Part shown: positions 42,741 to 50,931 of the stretch, one piece after another | How the letters are laid out: every line of letters begins with the position of its first letter | Numbering within the stretch: position 1 is the first letter of the stretch | Assembly (NCBI RefSeq): GCF_018881975.1 | Contig: NZ_JACVPJ010000004.1 | Coordinates: forward strand, 124,001-188,000 | Direction: 5' to 3' | DNA: 64,000 nucleotides | From: Polynucleobacter sp. JS-Safj-400b-B2 | GTDB lineage: Bacteria; Pseudomonadota; Gammaproteobacteria; Burkholderiales; Burkholderiaceae | Notes under the pieces: model-generated | Databases searched by the model: none | What the model saw: the letters and a program-made list of their open reading frames with translations, nothing else | Told to the model about the DNA's origin: nothing | Translations under genes and position numbers: made by a program

Positions 42741-43982
42741 ATGACTAATCAAAGATTGCTAAAAAATAACATTTTTTCAAATAATAAATACATAAAAAGA
42801 GCGAGAATGCCTCAAGTTTTTTACCCTCGAAACAAGCGAGTCAATGATAAGTCTGGCGATCACTGGTTTGGCTTGAATAAATACAACTCACTTCTTGAGG
42901 CGGGTATAAAAACTTTTACAATTTCATCCGCCTTAGGTGTCATGATTACCCACTCTTATTTGCGGGATATTGGATTTGGCCACCTCTTTCCGATTGCTCT
43001 TGGTTCGACGGGCACAGTTTTTGCGATTCTTTTCTCAATGGGTTTGCTGGGAACCGGGTTTTTCTTAATGCTGTATCTTGGTCCCGCATTTGTATACGGC
43101 ATTAAGAATTCATTTGAAACCCTTGAATCAAGCCCCTTGCTCGGGCAAAAGTCCGTTGTGTTTTCGGTGGCGATATTTCAATTTTTGAGTATGGGCATCT
43201 ACCAATTTTGTTCGACTAAATCCAGTTCTCCGCTGTTATTGCTAGGTGTGTCGATTTTTTGCAGCATAGCTACAGCCCTGTATTTTTTGCTAAGACAGGG
43301 GCTAAAACGGGAAGTCATTCTCGGCGTTATATTTGCGATTGCCATCTTAATTTTGACAATGTTAATTAGCGTGCTCCCCTGGTCGCTGATAGAGGTTTTT
43401 ATTGCATCAACCCCTCTCTTAGGTGGCGTGGAAGTCATTCCTGTTTTTGGGTTTGATTCTAGGGATATGAATAAATATGGTCAGATAGCTTTTATGTTCT
43501 TGTGGTGCACGGTATTTAATGCGATTGCTTATAGCATTGTTGGGGACGGTAAGCCAACCGATAGTCTGGCAAAAAAATATGCCAAGGTGCGCTCCTCGCT
43601 GCTCGTAACGGCGTTAACTTTTTTGATGTTTATTGTTTTGATAGCCTCAACCTTTTTCAAAAATAGAGCCATTCAAATTGCGGGGCTGTCGGATGGCCCT
43701 GGTGAAACCATGGCTATAAAAATGAATAAAGCTCAATACGAAGAAATATATAACCCTGATGCGAAGTTAAATTTACCAAAACCTCGGCTTGGAAGTAATT
43801 ATTTATGTGTTTACAGGGCCTTTATTATGGAAAAAAAGACGGTTTTATGCCCCAAAGGCGTAAGTTCTCCGAATAACTTGGAGTGCGCAATTTTTTCTGA
43901 CGATCAGTTTTCCCATATAAAAAGTGGTGATAAAAAATGTCAGCTTACCCCAGGCTTGGCTCAAGCTATTCCAGTGCGTTAG
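42741..43982 (+). CDS. polytopic membrane protein with soluble C-terminus
   Basis: The 413-aa protein has a basic N-terminal segment, about eight transmembrane helices (residues 55-310) and a soluble C-terminal region of about 90 residues with three cysteines. No family is recognised. It is followed by 430 bases without an intact gene. As cargo of the recombinase element it could be a membrane effector, but there is no direct evidence. Confidence 0.6.
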   Translation: MTNQRLLKNNIFSNNKYIKRARMPQVFYPRNKRVNDKSGDHWFGLNKYNSLLEAGIKTFTISSALGVMITHSYLRDIGFGHLFPIALGSTGTVFAILFSMGLLGTGFFLMLYLGPAFVYGIKNSFETLESSPLLGQKSVVFSVAIFQFLSMGIYQFCSTKSSSPLLLLGVSIFCSIATALYFLLRQGLKREVILGVIFAIAILILTMLISVLPWSLIEVFIASTPLLGGVEVIPVFGFDSRDMNKYGQIAFMFLWCTVFNAIAYSIVGDGKPTDSLAKKYAKVRSSLLVTALTFLMFIVLIASTFFKNRAIQIAGLSDGPGETMAIKMNKAQYEEIYNPDAKLNLPKPRLGSNYLCVYRAFIMEKKTVLCPKGVSSPNNLECAIFSDDQFSHIKSGDKKCQLTPGLAQAIPVR

Positions 43983-44163
43983 ACATGAGTGCTTGGATAT
44001 TGTTAGTGCCTGATTGGTTCCGAGCAACTCTATCAATGCTCCAGTTAAGCCCTTTGTCTATTCTGTTTGAGGCTCACGTTTATCTTGACTGGGTGCTTAA
44101 CCCATTCTTTTAGCTGCTAAAAGGCCATGACGCAGGGCCCTAATTATTCTGGAGAAGCAAGAG

Positions 44164-44408
44164 TCAAGTGCCGGGAATTTTTGAGTACATGTAGTCCAAA
44201 TCCGCATGAATTACTGAAAGACCAAGATGAAGCATCGCATACGAGTATGAGTCATGGGTCGCCCATGCGATTTTGATCCCCACCTAAAATCACGAAGGGA
44301 AATAAGAGCATCCCCAACTTCCAAATTTTTTATGCTAATCCTGCACTTCTTTGAGCTTAACACTTCAGCTATTTTATTGAGCTTCGCTGGTTTAAGTTGG
44401 CTTGCATC
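44164..44408 (-). pseudogene. frameshifted gene remnant
   Basis: On the minus strand one frame reads KLNKIAEVLSSKKCRISIKN, then LEVGDALISLRDFRWG. After a single-base shift at the run GGGG near 44278 a second frame continues KIAWATHDSYSYAMLHLGLS and LDYMYSKIPGT to a TGA at 44164. Together they read like one soluble protein end with no start. The family is not recognised. It lies just past the end of the HerA gene. The rest of 43983-44417 shows no gene. Confidence 0.35.
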
Positions 44409-44417
44409 GCATGATAG

Positions 44418-46427
44418 TCATGCTTGACTCGGAACCTGCAAATCCGGCTCCTTATCTGCTGGTCGGAACCACAACTCACGAATTGCCGCGTCGTCGCTCT
44501 TTGGCCTTGGTTTCACGTCTCGAACTTTAAACGTCGTCGGAAGATTGACTGCATTCCCAAAGATCAGAGCATGCTGTTTTGGCAAAGATGGCAAGCGTTT
44601 CATAACGCTATCGGAGACAAACGGCGTCATCTGCCGAATATGTTGAAGGTCGTCAGGGTTCTGGATCCGGTGCACTACAAAATTTGAGCACTGCGACAGA
44701 ACCGTCTTAGATAACTCGCTTGGTCGTTGCGATGCAACCATGAGAAAGAGGCCATACTTCCGTCCCTCTTTGGCAATGCGTTGAAAAATGCGACTCGCGT
44801 CAATCGCATGGCCAGACGGGCGCTCTGCGACATAACGATGAGCCTCCTCGAGAACGAGGTTAACTGGAGTTCTGTTCCTTGGCTCCGCACGGCGCAGTCG
44901 GTCGAAGAGCAGTCTTGCAATAACAGCCGAGGCTAGCTCGACAACTTCATCGCTTGCTTCATTCATATCGAGCACAATGACTTGGGCGGACTTCTCGAAC
45001 TTGCCATCCTTACGAGAGAGGCCGATGCAGCTCTCAACGAATTGCGCTACGTCTTGCTCGTGCTCCTTAAGCTGTTCGGGCGGCACCCTTAAAAAGGCGA
45101 ATTCATCACGTTCGCGAATCCACTTAAAACGCGTGATCATTTGTGAGCAGTAATCTCGAATTTGCATGTTCCCATGCGCCTCCTCATAAAGAAGCGCCAG
45201 ATCAAAAGCTTGTTCTAGATTATCAAAGTGAAAACTTTTGTTCGAGTAATTCGGAATCTTGACATCATCATCCAATTGCTCCATTAGTTTTTCTATCAAC
45301 TGGCTAAGCTGTTTCATTTCTCCATAGCTGATAGACGCGAGGGGCCCTAGCTCCTCTAATGTTAATGTAGCCGTCTGAAAAGTTAAAAGTAAAGCCTTTA
45401 CTCGATCACCTTTTGCTGCAGAGCTTTCATCCGAATTCAGCACATAAAGAAGGCATTTAGCCAAGATATGGTTCTTGAGTTTCTCAAGTGCCTTTTGGTC
45501 GCCGCCTGCGGGCGAGAACAAAGTTGCCAACCCAAGGGCAGATCGAAGGACTGGCTGTTGTGTCCGCTCGCTGGCACGCAGTAGAAGCTCCCACTCCTCA
45601 ACGGTCATAAACCAGTGAGGAAGTCGGAATACTGCGGTAGTCTCGGCCGCATCTGCCGGCGCGGTAGGTGGGGTAGCTGGATCAGCTTCCAGCTTCAGAT
45701 ATCGTCGCCGCACAGAGTGAGGCAGTTCGCTAAAGGCCAGACGGTATTCTCCGTTGACATCAAGGAGAAGGAAAGTGGCGCCTCGCGCGAAGAATTCATC
45801 CTTCTTCTCGAATAACGACTGCAGTAAGGTGGCCACTGTACATGACTTACCGCTGCCCGTATTGCCAAGAACTGCCGAGTGGCCGCCAAAAAACTCATCA
45901 ACCCTGACTTTGACGGCATAGTTTTGGAAGACAACTGAGGTCCCGATCGACAATGCGTTGTAGCGGGTTGCTAAGTTATCGCCTGTTGGCGGTGGAACGA
46001 TCTCGGTCGAATTTTGAACTTCAAAGATCCTATCAAGCTCCTCATCCAAGACATAGAGGGCATCGGCGTAGAGGGACGGAAACGCTGAAACGCCGAACCT
46101 GAAAGCGCCATCGCGTCGCTGAGGAAGCATGCCTACCGGAACTAGATCCAGATACTTTGCTGAACTCGCTTTATCTAATTCTGTCGCTTCGCCGCGCTCA
46201 CTGCGAAATGAAAGAGAGTCCTTCTCCCGCAAGCCGACAACCTCCGCAACGACATACTCCGATTGTGCTGGCATCACGACAAAGGACCCAAGTCGCGCGA
46301 CATAGTGAACATCATCAAAACCTACGACTGTGAAGTTAGCGGACCCGCCATGTAGCTCCACTACTAGGCGATCGGCAGCCACCGACACTACCTTGCCGAT
46401 TGCTCGGCGTCGGTCATCAGTCGTCAT
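44418..46427 (-). CDS. HerA-type ATPase of a SIR2-HerA defence pair
   Basis: The N-terminal HAS-barrel-like region (IGKVVSVAADRLVVELHGG) is followed by Walker A VLGNTGSGKSCT (199-206 of the longest frame), Walker B LVLEEAHRY and an arginine-finger region (SQRPSELSKTVLSQCSNF). HerA forms hexameric DNA translocases. I choose the ATG at 46427, which lies after AAGGAAAG and overlaps the SIR2 stop by 11 bases; an in-frame start at 46460 is possible. SIR2 plus HerA in one operon is a known anti-phage system (SIR2-HerA, also called Nezha) that depletes NAD and/or degrades DNA on infection. GC content looks higher than that of the neighbours, suggesting separate acquisition. Confidence 0.88.
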   Translation of the reverse strand: MTTDDRRRAIGKVVSVAADRLVVELHGGSANFTVVGFDDVHYVARLGSFVVMPAQSEYVVAEVVGLREKDSLSFRSERGEATELDKASSAKYLDLVPVGMLPQRRDGAFRFGVSAFPSLYADALYVLDEELDRIFEVQNSTEIVPPPTGDNLATRYNALSIGTSVVFQNYAVKVRVDEFFGGHSAVLGNTGSGKSCTVATLLQSLFEKKDEFFARGATFLLLDVNGEYRLAFSELPHSVRRRYLKLEADPATPPTAPADAAETTAVFRLPHWFMTVEEWELLLRASERTQQPVLRSALGLATLFSPAGGDQKALEKLKNHILAKCLLYVLNSDESSAAKGDRVKALLLTFQTATLTLEELGPLASISYGEMKQLSQLIEKLMEQLDDDVKIPNYSNKSFHFDNLEQAFDLALLYEEAHGNMQIRDYCSQMITRFKWIRERDEFAFLRVPPEQLKEHEQDVAQFVESCIGLSRKDGKFEKSAQVIVLDMNEASDEVVELASAVIARLLFDRLRRAEPRNRTPVNLVLEEAHRYVAERPSGHAIDASRIFQRIAKEGRKYGLFLMVASQRPSELSKTVLSQCSNFVVHRIQNPDDLQHIRQMTPFVSDSVMKRLPSLPKQHALIFGNAVNLPTTFKVRDVKPRPKSDDAAIRELWFRPADKEPDLQVPSQA

Positions 46428-47733
46428 GGTCACTTCTTTCCTTGGTCGCCGCTTTGACACTCTCTGTGACCAGTTCTTGTAGCACTTTCTTCACAGCGGT
46501 ATCAACCTTGTCTCCAGGCGATTCAGGCATAAACTTCTCAACGAATGTGTCGAAGAAGTGCGCTTTCGTCTCTGGATTCGGGCCAGATCCTCCTATTATC
46601 CAGATCCGAGGATCGCTAAGCGAGCGGAGCTTCTGCGCTACTCCAGTAGCGTCTGGAGGGAGGAATGCCACCAAGCGAAATGTCGGGATAGTGAGTGCTT
46701 GAAAGATCATATTGTTGACGTGCTCATCATTGAAGCTGTATCCAAGGGCAAAAAGAACGCTCTGATCGCGCACGATTCGCCCTTGAAATTCCCTGAATAG
46801 ATCGGCGTATGGCGACCCAAAGCTCGCATTCTGCTTCATAGGGGTCGGATAGATCATGACACGGCTTCCTTTTGTTGCGGCAGCCAAGTGAACCTCTCGT
46901 ATCGGAAATAGGCTTCCTCCTTCTTCGATCCAGTTGATAGAGCCATGCAGCTTGCAAAGATAGACAAAGCTGTCAACAGTAGCCCATTTACGACTCGTGA
47001 CATCAAGTTGCTCAGCCAATGCGTACCGATAGGTCGTCGGATTGAACCTGCGCTCGACGGTGCCGGAGAAGCCATTGCAGTACGGCATCCCGAGCCTGTC
47101 TAGCGCGATTTCGTTGATTAGGTCGTAATTCGTAGTGAATATCCATGGCCGCGGAAGTGTCCTGTCTCTGTAGATCAACTTTCGATAGAAAGCCTGATAC
47201 AAGCCCACAATTGCATTATCTCCTTTGGAGAAGGGCGCTTCGGAGCACTTCTGAGTTACGAACGCGGTCACTTTCTCCACCAGCGAATCTACCGCGGCTG
47301 CTCCCTTTGCCATCTCCTTGTTGGAGCTGCGTTTAAGTATGAACTGGAAGCTGTGTAACGCCTCCATAAGGCGTTCGAGATTCCCCGAAAATTCCTCAGC
47401 ATTGAGATCAAGACCGAGATTTTCCGCTAAACTCTTTCGCTCCTCTGCACTGGGAAATCTATTGTCGTCAAAGCCCGGTTTGGCTTCTAAGAATTCCTTG
47501 GCAAGGGGTGCCATAGTATCGATTCCCCGCTGCATGCCGTCAACAACCAGTGAAGAACATCCAGACCCAAACAAAAAACCTAGATTCTTGGCGTTCAGCG
47601 CATCATGAAGGTTTTCGCGTACACGCAGCGCACCTTTCTCCCAGTCAAAATCATCGCCCCCCTTCGGGGCGATAATATCTTCACCGCCCTTGAAGAATGA
47701 AAAGCGTGCTCCAGCTGTGTCTGTATCCGGCAT
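46417..47733 (-). CDS. SIR2-domain NADase of a SIR2-HerA defence pair
   Basis: From ATG at 47733, which follows GGAGGG, the 438-aa protein has a SIR2_2 NADase core: GSGCSS (about 56-61), TTNYD (200-204), KLHGS with the catalytic His (261-265) and GYSFNDEH (331-338). These are the NAD-binding and catalytic blocks of defence sirtuins such as those in SIR2-HerA, ThsA and DSR. An open frame reaches 47949 but lacks a good start. It is translationally coupled to the HerA gene and is expected to form a large complex with it, killing or arresting infected cells by NAD loss. Confidence 0.88.
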   Translation of the reverse strand: MPDTDTAGARFSFFKGGEDIIAPKGGDDFDWEKGALRVRENLHDALNAKNLGFLFGSGCSSLVVDGMQRGIDTMAPLAKEFLEAKPGFDDNRFPSAEERKSLAENLGLDLNAEEFSGNLERLMEALHSFQFILKRSSNKEMAKGAAAVDSLVEKVTAFVTQKCSEAPFSKGDNAIVGLYQAFYRKLIYRDRTLPRPWIFTTNYDLINEIALDRLGMPYCNGFSGTVERRFNPTTYRYALAEQLDVTSRKWATVDSFVYLCKLHGSINWIEEGGSLFPIREVHLAAATKGSRVMIYPTPMKQNASFGSPYADLFREFQGRIVRDQSVLFALGYSFNDEHVNNMIFQALTIPTFRLVAFLPPDATGVAQKLRSLSDPRIWIIGGSGPNPETKAHFFDTFVEKFMPESPGDKVDTAVKKVLQELVTESVKAATKERSDHDD

Positions 47734-47949
47734 AAGCCCTCCGCGGAATATTTTATTGGGGTAAGTTAGAGATTTACGGAATTCTGTCGAGTTTACAAGA
47801 ACATGCATTGCCAGCAGGTTCGGTTCTCTGGAGAGCGGCACATAAAGAACTAACTGCGAATCTAATCTATGGTCTATCTCAACACCCTTAAGGCTCGAAG
47901 ATGGCTGTAGGCTGACAATCCCCAGCGGGATTGCAGGGCTAAGTACCAA

Positions 47950-48383
47950 TAGAGATGAAAATCATGGTGAATGCCCTGTTATCAAATCATTGATGACTTA
48001 ATTTCTCAGCACAGAAACATATTAAATTTAGCGCAGGCGCCACTTACAGTTGGTCCAGCAAATTCCATAGCCATAAAAAACTCAAAAAATTCCCATTACT
48101 TAAAAGACTCTGGGTTTAGAAAAAAATAACAATGGTGCATAAGCCCAAATTATTTGGCATGAATGTTTTGCGAGGGATCGACATCCATTAAAAAGTGTAA
48201 ATAAATAAGCGTTAAGCGACCTAAAACTAGGTTTAATTTACACAATGCAATCTCTAGTCTGACCATTAACTGGGTGAAGCTTAAGTGGCATTTGGTTCTA
48301 TGGCTATTAACAATTATTTAATAGCCCATAACCGTTTTAGGAAGTCATGAAAAAATATGATCGACTAGTTTTATTTGTCGATT
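47950..48383. other. non-coding stretch at the end of the nested cargo
   Basis: I see no gene here over 20 codons with a convincing start. The sequence is AT-rich with a few weak stems (GCTATTAA/TTAATAGC near 48301-48326) and a 12-codon ORF (MKKYDRLVLFVD, 48347-48385) just before the next leader. The right boundary of the recombinase element probably lies in this stretch. Confidence 0.4.
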
Positions 48384-48503
48384 GATTTGATAAGAGCCCC
48401 TTCGGGGGCTTTTTTAATGGGTTTGTAAATTCATTAAAAAAGCCTCATGACTCATTCAGGCTTTGCTCTTTTTATTTGGCCCAATAGTGGCAAGGAGAGC
48501 AAT
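48384..48503 (+). promoter_or_regulatory. three-hairpin leader
   Basis: Hairpin 1 is GCCCC-TTC-GGGGGC (about 48396-48409). Hairpin 2 is GGCTTTTTTAATG (48407-48419) with CATTAAAAAAGCC (48432-48444), 13 bp perfect. Hairpin 3 is GCC-N7-GGC, followed directly by AAGGAG. The leader plan returns here after the nested cargo. Confidence 0.7.
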
Positions 48504-49502
48504 ATGTTTGATTTAACTTCAATTGATTGGGAATCGACTTTGCCGCGTTTTGGCATTGATCGTCAATTTCTATCAAAAAAACATGGCCCATGCCCAACAT
48601 GTGGTGGCACCGATAGATTTAGGTTTGATAATAAAGGCGGTAAGGGCACGTTTTTTTGTTCTTTTTGCGGGGCTGGAAATGGTCTAACACTAATTTCAAA
48701 ATACACCGGATGCACTATAGCCGAAGCTGTCAAAAAATTAAATGGAGCGCAGTTAATAACACCACATAAGCGTCAAGCCTTTGCAAAAAAAGAGGCTGCT
48801 GCGAATGATGTTAATAAATTAAGGAAGGCTCTGCAAAATCTGTGGGTCGGCTCTAAATCAATCGCCAATGGCGATCCTGTTGCAAGATACATTAACTATC
48901 GTGTGCCAGGGTTTAAATTGGAATGGCTGTCTTCAGAGGTTCGCTTTCATCCGGGAATTGAGTATTACGAAGAAGGGGTTGGTAAAAAAGGTAAGTGGCC
49001 AGCAATGCTCGCAAGAGCCAAGTCATCGTCTGGCGAACCAATCACATTACATCGCACCTACTTAACTGCTGATGGATTTAAGGCTCCATTTGCAAATGTG
49101 AAAAAGCAAATGAAGGGGAAGAGGATGCTTTCTGGCGATGCAATTCGCCTAAACAATACTCAATCCACTAAGTTAGCTGTTTGCGAAGGCATTGAAACTG
49201 GTTTGGCAATAATGGCGGCCTCAAATAACAAGATTGCTGTATGGGTCTTTTTAAATGCCGGAAATTTGGCGAAAGCTGATATTCCCAATGGCATGTTTGA
49301 TGAGGTAATTATTTATGCAGACCGCGATCCGGTTGACGTGAAAACTGGTTGGAGACCTGGGGAGCATTATGCCCAGCAACTACTAAAAAAGCTTAAGTCT
49401 AACGATCAAAAAGCGCGAATTAAAGTCCCAGATGAGGAGGGCGTAGATTTTTGCGACATTTGGTCACGAATCACCAGGACTAAAGATCTATCTAAAATGT
49501 AA
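48504..49502 (+). CDS. primase-type zinc finger and TOPRIM protein
   Basis: I choose the ATG at 48504 (MFDLTSIDWE), which follows AAGGAGAGCAAT; an open frame begins 57 bases earlier inside the leader. The N-terminus is a primase zinc ribbon (HGPCPTCGGTDRFRF, FFCSFCGAGNG). The C-terminal half is a TOPRIM fold (LAVCEGIETGLAIM, VIIYADRDPVD). This pattern matches plasmid/phage primase proteins of the DUF7146/TOPRIM type, here without a helicase domain (about 332 aa). It probably primes replication of the element or its transferred strand. Confidence 0.85.
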   Translation: MFDLTSIDWESTLPRFGIDRQFLSKKHGPCPTCGGTDRFRFDNKGGKGTFFCSFCGAGNGLTLISKYTGCTIAEAVKKLNGAQLITPHKRQAFAKKEAAANDVNKLRKALQNLWVGSKSIANGDPVARYINYRVPGFKLEWLSSEVRFHPGIEYYEEGVGKKGKWPAMLARAKSSSGEPITLHRTYLTADGFKAPFANVKKQMKGKRMLSGDAIRLNNTQSTKLAVCEGIETGLAIMAASNNKIAVWVFLNAGNLAKADIPNGMFDEVIIYADRDPVDVKTGWRPGEHYAQQLLKKLKSNDQKARIKVPDEEGVDFCDIWSRITRTKDLSKM

Positions 49503-49606
49503 TGGAAGGCCCTACGGGGCTTTCTTATTGACCTCAAGAAGGGGTTAATAAGAAAGTCTACCGTTACCTTTTTAATCGCCTTAATTTAGGCATAGAAAGG
49601 AATGCA
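49503..49606 (+). promoter_or_regulatory. three-hairpin leader
   Basis: Hairpin 1 is GAAGGCCC (49505-49512) with GGGCTTTC (49517-49524). Hairpin 2 is 49520-49533 with 49543-49556, 14 bp with one G-U. Hairpin 3 is GCCTTAATTTAGGC after CCTTTTTAATC, then AGAAAGGAA. The distal part is nearly the same as in the leader at 24127. Confidence 0.75.
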
Positions 49607-50146
49607 ATGGAAATAAAGCAAATAGAACTATTGGCAGAACAAGCGCTAGACGCTGCCTGCAAGAGTATCCAAGAGTCTTTAAGTATTAGAACTGGCGATC
49701 TTGCTGGAAGGTATTTTTCTGGTGATGAGGTTAAAGCAGTCTTTATTGACTACATCACCCAAGAGGTGTCTGAGGGCGCAACATTAAAGTCCGATGGTGA
49801 AATCGTTAAATTTGGATCCCAAGAAGAGCGCCAAACAGCGATGCAGATCATTGAAGCCATGGTTGATGGTGAAATTATCACGGTCTTCTATAGCGGCGCA
49901 GGGGATGATGGTGGAATTCAAGAGGTTGATTCCAGCATTAGTGGTAATGGGGGTGGTGAATTATTCGATCGAATTCGCGACTTTAGTGAGGGATTAATTT
50001 CTGACCTTTACGGCGCATATTACGATGGAGAGCCCGGTGGCGGCGGTACGGCTGAATTTGACCGGGATAAGCGCGCAATCACCGTTCGGCATTACTACAA
50101 CGAAACAAATGAGGTGAATGAAGCGCCTCAAATTTTTACAATCTAA
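49607..50146 (+). CDS. YSGxGDDG-motif family protein (DUF6878-like)
   Basis: The 179-aa acidic protein has a helical N-terminal extension (about 1-85) followed by the family core with VFYSGAGDDGGIQEVD and a late GTAEFDRDKRAITVRHYYN strand block, as in the proteins at 21048 and 24235. It is the longest of the three. The function is not known. Spread of three paralogues across the backbone suggests an element-specific role. Confidence 0.65.
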   Translation: MEIKQIELLAEQALDAACKSIQESLSIRTGDLAGRYFSGDEVKAVFIDYITQEVSEGATLKSDGEIVKFGSQEERQTAMQIIEAMVDGEIITVFYSGAGDDGGIQEVDSSISGNGGGELFDRIRDFSEGLISDLYGAYYDGEPGGGGTAEFDRDKRAITVRHYYNETNEVNEAPQIFTI

Positions 50147-50197
50147 ATGATTGCTCTGAGCGCAATTGGCCCAGAGCAATCTCAAAAAGGAAAGCAT
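50147..50197 (+). promoter_or_regulatory. single hairpin before ribosome-binding site
   Basis: A 10-bp perfect stem GATTGCTCTG / CAGAGCAATC is followed by AAAAAGGAAAGC and the start codon at 50198. An ATG inside the hairpin opens the same frame but has no ribosome-binding site. Confidence 0.5.
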
Positions 50198-50857
50198 ATG
50201 TATATTTTTGATAATGGCTATGGTACGTTTATTGGTTTAAGAATAGTCAGTAAATATGAAGTATTTGGAGTGTGTGGTAGCCAAATTAACCGAGAAGACA
50301 AGCCTCTAGTGGAGTTTTATGAGCTAGCTGCTCGTAGCGACAATAATCCAGTCTATATATCTGGGCGGCTTATTTCGAGGGTGCCTCTATCCCAATTAGA
50401 TCGAGCTGTTGCTCTATCAAGGAATGGCGGCCTATATGTTGTTTATGGTGAATTCGATATTGCGCAAGAATCTTTGGAAAAAGCCGTTGAGTATGTTTAT
50501 GAAGCAATTTTAGACCCGGAGTCCATTCGATCTGATTATGTTTCAACTTGCCTGGCAAGAGCGGAGCAGTTAAAATTCGATCCGTGCGATTTGATTTTAT
50601 TTGTTCAAAAGTTGCTAAGAGAAAAAGAACAAAACCAAGCCTTAAGCATGGATTCTGGACAAGACGGGTCAGATTACACGTTAAGACCTTCTGAGAGCTC
50701 GGCTTGGATTACGGTTGACGGCTTCTCTGTCTATGTGAAGCGTGAGGATGATGGTGTTTTAGTTGATATCTTTGGGAAGGCGCGGGAAGGTGAAAATCCC
50801 ATTGCCTCTACAAGAGCCCATAAAATCGACTTAACTGTCAATGCGGTTGAAGAGTAA
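50198..50857 (+). CDS. hypothetical protein
   Basis: The 219-aa soluble acidic protein starts at MYIFDNGYGT. Its N-terminal half is strand-rich and its middle is helical (QESLEKAVEYVYEAIL). No family is recognised. It is the last plus-strand gene before a convergent terminator shared with the FlhDC-like operon. Confidence 0.6.
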   Translation: MYIFDNGYGTFIGLRIVSKYEVFGVCGSQINREDKPLVEFYELAARSDNNPVYISGRLISRVPLSQLDRAVALSRNGGLYVVYGEFDIAQESLEKAVEYVYEAILDPESIRSDYVSTCLARAEQLKFDPCDLILFVQKLLREKEQNQALSMDSGQDGSDYTLRPSESSAWITVDGFSVYVKREDDGVLVDIFGKAREGENPIASTRAHKIDLTVNAVEE

Positions 50858-50872
50858 TTAGCGATAATAATT

Positions 50873-50913
50873 AAAGCCCAAAGACTGGACAGTTCGTCCT
50901 TTCGATGGGCTTT
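50873..50913. terminator. terminator between convergent genes
   Basis: The stem AAAGCCCA / TGGGCTTT (with an inner GAC/GTC) can terminate both the plus-strand gene and the minus-strand FlhDC-like operon. Confidence 0.65.
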
Positions 50914-50931
50914 AGTTGTTTGTAGGGTTGG

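Noticed and set aside
31558-48210. TGTAAATAAA near both ends of the recombinase block as attachment or target repeat
   Set aside because: A 10-base AT-rich match (about 31558 and 48198) is expected by chance and the true ends are unknown.
48347-48385. 12-codon leader peptide before the leader at 48384 (MKKYDRLVLFVD)
   Set aside because: An AGGAAG precedes it and it would fit an attenuator, but no other member of the leader family has such a peptide.
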